From Pseudoalteromonas rubra (GTDB lineage Bacteria > Pseudomonadota > Gammaproteobacteria > Enterobacterales > Alteromonadaceae), in the NCBI RefSeq assembly GCF_005887095.1, contig NZ_PNCI01000018.1, positions 62,001-126,000 on the forward strand: a stretch of DNA of 64,000 bases, in the 5' to 3' direction. The position numbers and the translations under genes were made by a program. This document shows positions 11,401 to 20,400 of this stretch, piece after piece; the first letter of the stretch is position 1; every line of letters starts with the position of its first letter. The notes below the pieces were generated by a model that saw only the letters and a program-made list of their open reading frames with translations, did no database searches and was not told the DNA's origin.

Positions 11401-14400
11401 CTTTTGACCTATCAGGACCATTGCTACGCGCAAGCGCCTGGCAAGTGGCGTCGGGCGCTCAGTCACGCCATGTAATGGTAATTGTGCTGCACCATCTGAT
11501 CATCGATGGGGTCTCCGCCACCCAGCTGCTGTCTCAGCTATGGCAGGCCTATTATGAAGGCGCACCAACGGCAGCGCCCGACCTGGGCTTTTTCGACTAC
11601 CTTGACTGGGAGCAGCAGCTGCTGGCCAGTCCAAGTGCAGACACGCTGAAACACTTCTGGCAGCAGTCACTGAATCCTGCGCACACACCACTGCCCCTGC
11701 CTGGAAAACGCACAACGCAAGTAAACCCGGGCGAGCCAAACAGTGCGCGCGTGACGCTCAACTTGCCAGCCCGCACTGAGCAGCAACTTGAGCAGTTTTT
11801 AGCCCGTCACAAACTCAGCACCTCGGTGTTTTTCTTAACCGTGTTTCAGACGTTACTGAGCCGTCTCACTGGTCGCAATGAGATAATACTGGGCACGCCT
11901 GTGATGCAACGACCCAAAGCCAGTATGGCGCAGTCGCTGGGCCTGTTTGTGAATCAATTGCCACTGCCACTGACCCGCAATAACAGCACAAATTTTGTCA
12001 GCCAGACACGGGCGAACCAGACACAACTGGACGCCGTGATCAGTCACAGCGCCCTGCCCTTGTCTGAGCTGCTCAGCGCCGTCAATGCGCCACGTATACC
12101 AGGTGTTCACCCGCTGTTTCAGATAGGCTATGCCTGCCATAACTTTATTCAGGCCGACTGGGTAGAGGACAATCAGGCGCTACTGGGGGCGCTGTGGCAA
12201 GAATTCCAGCAGGATGCTGAGCTGGACCTGAGCCTGGAGGTCACCCCGCTGGGTTGCAGCTATCAGCTGGCCTTTAAATTTGCGACCCGCGCTTATGAGC
12301 GCCATACCGTGCAAACCCTGGCAGATAGTTATGTGCAGCTGCTGGAAGATGTGCTGCTAAGCGGTGACTTACCACCCGACGGTCAGCCACAGACACCGAG
12401 CACAAAACCCGCAACTTTGCTAGACAGCTTCACCTTACAGGCCGCGCAGCACCCGACCCAGACGGCAGTCTCGTTTGCCGGTGCCACGCTGAGTTATCAG
12501 GCACTGGAGCAGCAGGCAAACCAGCTGGCCCATACCTTAATTGCCAGAGGTGCGCGGCCCGGCAGCCGGGTTGCCCTATTGTTGCGCCCAAGTGTGGAAA
12601 TGATAATCGCTATGCTGGCGGTGCTGAAAACCGGCAGTGCCTACGTGCCGGTAGACCCCAGCTCACCAGAGGACAGAGCCCGCTTTATTTTGGCCGATGC
12701 CGATCCGGCGCTGGTACTGATGAGCGACGAGCTAACACTGCCTGTCGCGCACAGCCAGGTATATCGCCTCAGTGACTGCCTGCAAAGCAGCACGATGGCA
12801 CCCGTTACCGCTCCGGGCATAGCGCTGGCGCCGCAAGCGCTGGCCTATATCATCTATACCTCGGGCTCGACGGGTCAGCCCAAAGGCGTGCTGGTTGAGC
12901 ATAGCAACATTACCGCTTTACTGAACAACACCCAGCCTGGGTTTGGGTTTAATGCCCAGGATACCTGGTGCCTGTTCCACTCGTTTGCGTTTGATTTTTC
13001 GGTCTGGGAGATCTGGGGCGCACTGGCCCATGGCGGCAAACTGGTGATCGTGGATGATGCCTGCAAAAAAGACAGTGCTGCGTTCGCGCGCTTTATTCAC
13101 GACAATCAGGTAAGCATTTTAAATCAGACGCCATCGGCGTTTTATCCGCTGATGACGCATTTGCTGGCGCAACCGGCGCTGACACATTCTCTGCGTACCG
13201 TGATTTTTGGCGGTGAAGCACTAGAGCTGAGTAAACTCATGCCCTGGTTTGAGGCAGCACAGCCGCTACCCAAGCTGGTCAACATGTATGGCATCACAGA
13301 GACCACAGTGCACGTTACCGAGATGGAAATTACCCGCGAGCTGGTCGAACAGAACCCGGGTAAGAGCATCATAGGAAAGCCATTGCCCGGCTATCGCCTG
13401 TACTTACTGGATGAACAACACAGTCCTGTCGCGGCGGGTCAGCCCGGCGAATTGTATGTTGGAGGCTGCGGCGTCAGCCGGGGGTATCATCAAAGAGCGG
13501 TACTGACCGCAGAGCGCTTCATCCCTAATCCGCTTGCCGGGCAAAGCGAGGAGCGCCTCTATCGTACCGGCGATCTGGCACGCCTTAATGGACAGGGCCA
13601 ATATGAATACCTGGGCCGCTGCGACGATCAGGTTCAGATCCGCGGACACCGCATAGAGCTGGGCGAAGTACAACACGCCCTGCTGAGCAACCCGGCCATT
13701 CAGGATGCCTGCGTGCTGGCTGCCAGCAAACGTCATGGTGACGTGCTGGTGGCCTACCTGGTCACCCAGGTGCCGCTATCCGATGAAGCGATCCGTGCCG
13801 AATTGTTAAAGCTTGTGCCCGAATACATGGTGCCGGCGTATTTTGTCTCAGTGCCCGCGATGCCGCTGACCAACAATGGCAAAGTGGATAAACAGGCGCT
13901 GCTCAGCCAGTTGCCGTTTAACTCACACACCGCGCAGGCAGCCCTCTCAACTTTAGAAGCAAGCCTCAGCGCAGCCGTACCGGAGCAAAACATACACGCC
14001 GAGGTCTCAGCTATATGGTGTGATGTGCTGGACGTGAGTCAGGTTGCGCCGGATGCGCCCTTTTTCACGGTTGGGGGCGACTCCCTGCTGGCCAATGTAC
14101 TGGCCACCAAACTGAGCGCCAGGTTCAATATCGACCTGCCGCTGACGGAGGTGTTTCAGTACAGCACCATTAACGCCCAGTGCGATTATTTATCTGCCAA
14201 AGTCACCAGCCCAATTGCTGCGCATGTACAAGCACCAGAGCCGGTGCCCCCTGCAAAGCCGACAACCGCTGATCAGGCCATCGCCATGATAGGCTTATCC
14301 TGTCATTACCCGGACTCCCCCGACGCACAGACATTCTGGCAAAACCTCATTGAAGGCAAAAACCTAGTTCGCCACAGCCACAGAGCCGAGTCAGACGCGT

Positions 14401-17400
14401 CTATGATCAGGCTCGATACCTGGGTTGAAGGCCAGGATGAATTCGACCCCGGCTTTTTTAATCTCTCGGAAAAACAAGCCCGTACCATGAGCTATGCACA
14501 GCGCCAGCTGTTACTGCATGCCTGGAAAGCGGTGGAAGACGCCGGTTATCGCTGTGACCAAATGCCCAACACCGGCGTGTATATTTCCGCCTCAGGCGGC
14601 GACCTGACCGATCTTAACCTGCATGACAAATTCAGCAACGGGGAGTTTGTCCTCAATGCCGAGGACTATGTTGCATCAACGCTGAATCAGCCCGGCACGC
14701 TGGCAACCAGTATTTCCTATCATCTGGGTCTGACCGGCCCAAGTCTGTTTGTGCATTCCAATTGTTCTTCATCCCTGAGCGCACTGGCACTGGCCTGCTC
14801 GGCGCTTAAAGCCGGTGACATAGACTACGCCATTGTCGGCGCAGCCTGTTTATTCCCGCAGCGCACCACAGGATACAAAATAGAAAAAGGCCTCAACTTT
14901 GCCCCCGATGCGCGCTGCAAAGTCTTTGATGCCCAAGCCGATGGCATGATAGGCGGCAATGGCGTCTCTGTGGTGGTGCTCAAACGGGCCGATGAGGCAA
15001 CCCAGGATAGCGATCACATTTACAGCCTGATTAAGGCGGTGAAGGTGAACAACGATGGCAACAACAAGGCCGGTTTCTTTGCCCCGGGCACCGAAGGCCA
15101 GATGCAGGTGATCACCCAGGCACTGCAAAGCGCCGACGTCTCACCGGCGAGTATCAGTTATGTCGAAGCCCATGGCACCGGCACCGCGCTGGGCGATCCC
15201 ATTGAATTTGCTGCGCTGCAACAGGTTTATCAGCCGCATAGTGAAGCAAAACAATATTGTGGGCTGGGTGCCGTAAAATCGAACCTGGGTCATACAGACA
15301 CCCTGGCAGGGCTTACCGGACTGGTGAAAACCAGCTTGTCGCTGCATCACAAACTGCTGCCCGGCACCTTGCACTACAGTGAGCCGAATCCACATGTGGA
15401 CCTGGCTAACTCGCCGTTTTATGTCGTCGACAGTACGCGCTTGTGGGAAACCCCTTTGTTACCAAGACGAGCTGCGGTCAGCTCATTTGGTATTGGCGGC
15501 ACCAATGCCCACGCCATTTTGGAAGAAGCTCCGGCTGTGCAAACACAGAGTGCGCTAAGCAGTCAACCTTCAATCGTGGTGCTGTCGGCAGCCACACCAG
15601 AAGTACTGCAACGTCAGGTTAGTGAGCTGTTGAACTGGCTTGAGCGTACCCTGTGCGATGATGCGCTGAGAGTTAGCCTAGCCTACACCCTGCAAACCGG
15701 CCGCCAGGTGATGGTACATCGCGCAGGCTTTGTGGTGTCTTCTCTAAACGAGCTTAAAACTCAGTTGACACATTACCTGGCAAGGAGTGAACAAACACCT
15801 TTGAACCCAGTTCCCACTGGCACACCGGCCAGCTGGCTTGCTCAGGGCGACTATCAGGCTATTCTGAGCCACTGGCTGGACAGCGGCTTTGAGGATTGGG
15901 GCTTTATGTATCAGGGTCAGGCAATCAGCAAACTGAGCCTGCCCACTTATCCCTTTGATCTGAAGCCATACACGCTCGGCCTGAGCCAGACTCAAACAGA
16001 AGAGTTGGTCCCATGCACGCTGAGTGTGCCAAAGTGGCGCACCCAGCCTGTGGTGACAAACAATGAGACAGTTGCGCCCGACAGTACATCGTCACACTGT
16101 GTGGTGCTGTGCGACCTGCCGGAGTTGGAAGTCGCCGGTGCCATCACCCAAGTGCTTAGCTCAAGCCATTACGCACCGGAGCAGCAGGTCAGCGACTATG
16201 GAACTCAGCTGCTCGACATCATACAGTCTCTCGCGAAAACCAGACAGCCGACCCTGTTACAGCTGGTGATAGGCAACACTCAGGCCGAGCCGCTGGCTAA
16301 CCTCAACAGTTGTCTGCACGGCCTGCTGAAAACCGCCAGCATTGAACACCCTATGCTGCGCACACAGCTGTTGCTGGTAGACCCGACACTGAGTTCAGAT
16401 ACGCTGTACACTCTGCTGACCAATAACCGCAATGCGCCCGACTCCGTCATTGCTTATCAGGGCACAAGCCGCACTGTATTGGGCTATCAGCCAGTGAACG
16501 ATGTGAACCCGGTCAGTGCGTGGCAGCCCGAAGGCGTGTATCTTATCACCGGCGGGCTCGGTGGCATTGGTCGTCACTTTATTGCCGAACTGGCCGCTTT
16601 ACGGTTTGCCACCACAGTGGTCGTAACAGGTCGCCGAGCCGCCGACGACGCTCAGGTAGAGTCGCAGCTGCGTAACCTTAAGCAAGGTCAGGTGCAACTG
16701 GTTTATCGTCAGCTGGATGTGGCTCAGAAGATGAATACCTTGCTGCTGGTGCGCGACATAGTGCACGAATTTGGTGCGCTCCATGGCGTGATCCATGCGG
16801 CCGGCATAGTGCAGGATACCTTGCTGTGCAACAAAACCCCGACCTCCTTTGCGCAGGTGCTGGCACCTAAAGTCACGGGCGTGGTGGCGCTGGATGAGGC
16901 CACAGCAGATCTGCCGCTGCACTTCTTTGCCTGCTTTGCCGGGCTCAGTGGCGTACAAGGTGCCGCCTCTCAATGCGACTATGCCACAGCCAATGCGTTT
17001 CTCGACAGCTATATGCACCAGCGTCATGCCCTGGTTGCCAGTGGTGAGCGTCACGGCCTGAGCGCCAGTATCGACTGGCCTTTCTGGCAAGACGGCGGTA
17101 TGCAGCGCAATGCCCAGTTTGCCCATACGGATACGGCCATGCCCACCAACAGTGGCATAGACGCTTTTTACCGGGCACTGCAACAACCTCAGACGCTGGT
17201 GCAATATACCCCGGCCGACCCAAACCATGAGCAAGTCAGTGACACCGCTACACCAGCAGCCCAGTTTAGCAGTGAAGCCGCACTGGACGCTGCGCTGACA
17301 GAGCAGCTGAGCACTATGGTAGCGGCTTTACTTGGCGTGCAACCGGATACACTGGATGGAGATACCGATCTGGGCGAATTCGGCGCAGACTCCATTGCCT

Positions 17401-20400
17401 TTATTACCTTTATCAATCAGCTCAACAGCCGCTATCAGCTTGAGCTTTCGCCCAGCGTGCTGTTTATGCACTCGACCCTGAACAGCCTCAGAGCCCATAT
17501 TATCGCCGAGTATGGCGATACGCTGATCGCCACGACTAACGAGACGCAAACAAGCTCAACGGATACAGTAGCAGAACAAGCCCCGGTGAATGCCTCAAAT
17601 GATGAAGCGATTGCCATTATTGGGATCAGCGCCGCCTTCCCCGAGGCGAGTAACCTCGACGAATTCTGGCACAACCTGAGCACAGGCAAAGACTGTGTGA
17701 CCCGCCACAGCTGGCCACAGCCGCAAGACAGCGAGCTCAGCTGGCCCGGCGAAATTAACTGGCTGGGCCGTCTGCGACGCGACACCGAGTTCGACCCCTT
17801 GTTCTTCAATATTGCCCCGGCAGAGTGTGAGCGCATTCAGTTACAGGAAAGCCTGCTGATGATGCATGTCTGGCAGTGTATTGAAAATGCCGGATACGAT
17901 CCAAAGTCGCTGGCAGGCACCAGCACCGGGTTGTTTATTGGCTGTCAGTCTGGATATCACGAAGGGCTGATCACCTCCCCGGCATTTGCGCCAAACCGCA
18001 TGAGCTACTTCCTCGACCTGCACGGCCCGAGCGAAGGGGTAGATACCACCTGTTCATCATCGCTGGTTGCTGTACATAAGGCCATGGCGGCGATCCGCCT
18101 GGGTGAGTGTGAGCAGGCCATTGTGGGTGGCGTCAATATCATAGACACCCCCACCGCCTCCTTGGCGATGCAGGAGATAGGTGCGCTGTCGCCGGATGGA
18201 CGATGTAAAACCTTTGCTGCCGATGCCGATGGCATAGTGCGGGGCGAAGGCGTTGGCATGATCATGCTGAAAAAGCGCTCGGCAGCCGAGCGCGATCAGG
18301 ACGCCATTTACGCCACCTTGCTGGGGTCGGCGGTTAACCATGGCGGAAAATCACAGGGCTTTACCGTGCCCAATGCCCGGGCACAAACTCAGCTACTGGA
18401 TAAAGCCTGGCGCAACGCCAACATAAACCCAGCCACACTCAGCTACATCGAGTGTCATGGCACCGGCACCACGCTTGGCGATCCGGTTGAGCTGGATGCG
18501 CTCAAAGCAGCCTTTAATACACATCAGTGGCCGACGCAGTGTGCGCTGGGCTCAGTGAAAAGCAACATAGGTCATACCGAAATTGCCGCCGGTATCGCAG
18601 GGCTTATCAAGGTTGTTTTGCAACTTAAGCATCAGACTCTGGTGCCGTCGCTTCATGTGCATGCACTTAACCCCTATCTGGCGCTCGAGGATACGCCGCT
18701 TGCGGTACAAACCCAGGCGCAGCCCTGGGAGCACGGCGATACACCAAGGCGCGCAGCCGTCAGCGCCTTTGGGATCAGTGGCGTGAATGCTCATGTGGTA
18801 CTCGAAGAGTATCAGCCGAACATCACTGAGCAACACACAGCTTTGCCGGACGCCCCGGCGATGGTGGTGCTCTCGGCCACCAGCAAAGCAGCACTGGCGC
18901 AAAAAGTCGCAGAGCTTTCCAATCATGTTGCGACTTTGCCAGACACGCCGCAAATACTGACGCAGCTGGCCGCGACCTTAGCGCTGGGCCGCACGGCACA
19001 GGCATACAGACTCGGCTGGGTAGTGTCCTCACTGGACGCGCTGCGCACCGCCCTGAGCGAAGCCGTGCCTGACCAAACCCAGAAAGTTAGCCATAACACC
19101 AACGAGCAGCTAACAGCAGAGCAGTTGCTGACACTGCATCAAACCCAGGAATATGCCGCCATAGTGCGCCTGTGGCAATCCGGCAAAGTCGTGAGCTGGC
19201 AGCCGCTTTACCCAACTCCTTTGCCAAAACTGCATCTGCCTGGTACGTCTTTTATCAGCAAAAACGCAGTTGAGGCTGAACAAACAAGTCCCTGGCTGCT
19301 GCTCGACAACCAATTTCACCCGGCTGCACTGACTCTGCCAGAAGACTGGCAAACATCACTAACTGCACAGCTGGCACACAGGCATATTTTGCTGGTCTCA
19401 GACACCCAGGCGCAGCTTGAAACCCTCAGTAAGCCCCTACATGCAAGTGGCTGTAAGGTGACTTCGCTGTGCTTTGAACAACTGGACAACTCAGCGCTGG
19501 ATCCTGAAGATCTGCCGGATACCATTTTTGTGCTGGGCTGTGGTTCATTGCTTGAGCCGCAGCAGCAGATAAAACCCCTGTTCGAGCTGATGCAGCTAAC
19601 CGCTCGTCACGACAATCACACAATGCAGCTGTTTTATGCCACTCAGACCGACCCGCAGACAGAAACCCGGGACGACCTGAGTGCCCTGCTGCGTTGCTAC
19701 AACCTGCGCAATCCGCAGCACAGCTGGACGCTAGTCGAGCAGCTCGGTGAGGCTGCTTGTCTGGGCGAATTGATGCTGCAGGAGTTTGCCAGCACCTTAC
19801 TGAACACAACCGCGCATCAGCCAAATCAGGTGCAATACCGCGATGGTGCGCGCTTTGCACTGCAACTGACGCAACTGCCGGGCGCAAACGACACAACTCA
19901 GCCTGAGTATGAAATACGTCACAGTGGTACTTATCTGATCGCAGGGGCACTGGGCGAACTGGGTATGGCACTGAGCCAGCGCTTGCTGGAAGATTTTGAT
20001 GCCACTCTCATTTTGCTGGGCAGGCGCGATGAGCAAACCGTACAGCCACAACTGACCAAGCTCAGCGGAAAAGGCACAGTTCACTACCTGGCACTTGATA
20101 TTGCCGACGCCCAACAGCTGGAACAACTCAGTGCTTTACTGAGCGACAAGTCACTAGAGCTCAACGGCGTGTTCCATCTCGGCACCACCTACACGGAAGA
20201 AGAAAACAGCTGGGCCGACTTTGCCCGCTCAATGCAGGTCAAAGTACAAGGCACGCAGCAGCTGGATGCCCTGCTTGGCGGCTGTGAGCTGGACTTTTTT
20301 ATGCTGTTCTCTTCCATGGCCGTGTTTGGCAGCCTGAATCACCTGTCGTATTCGTACGCCAATGGCTTTCAGAACGCCTTTGCCCGGGCCCGAAATCAAC

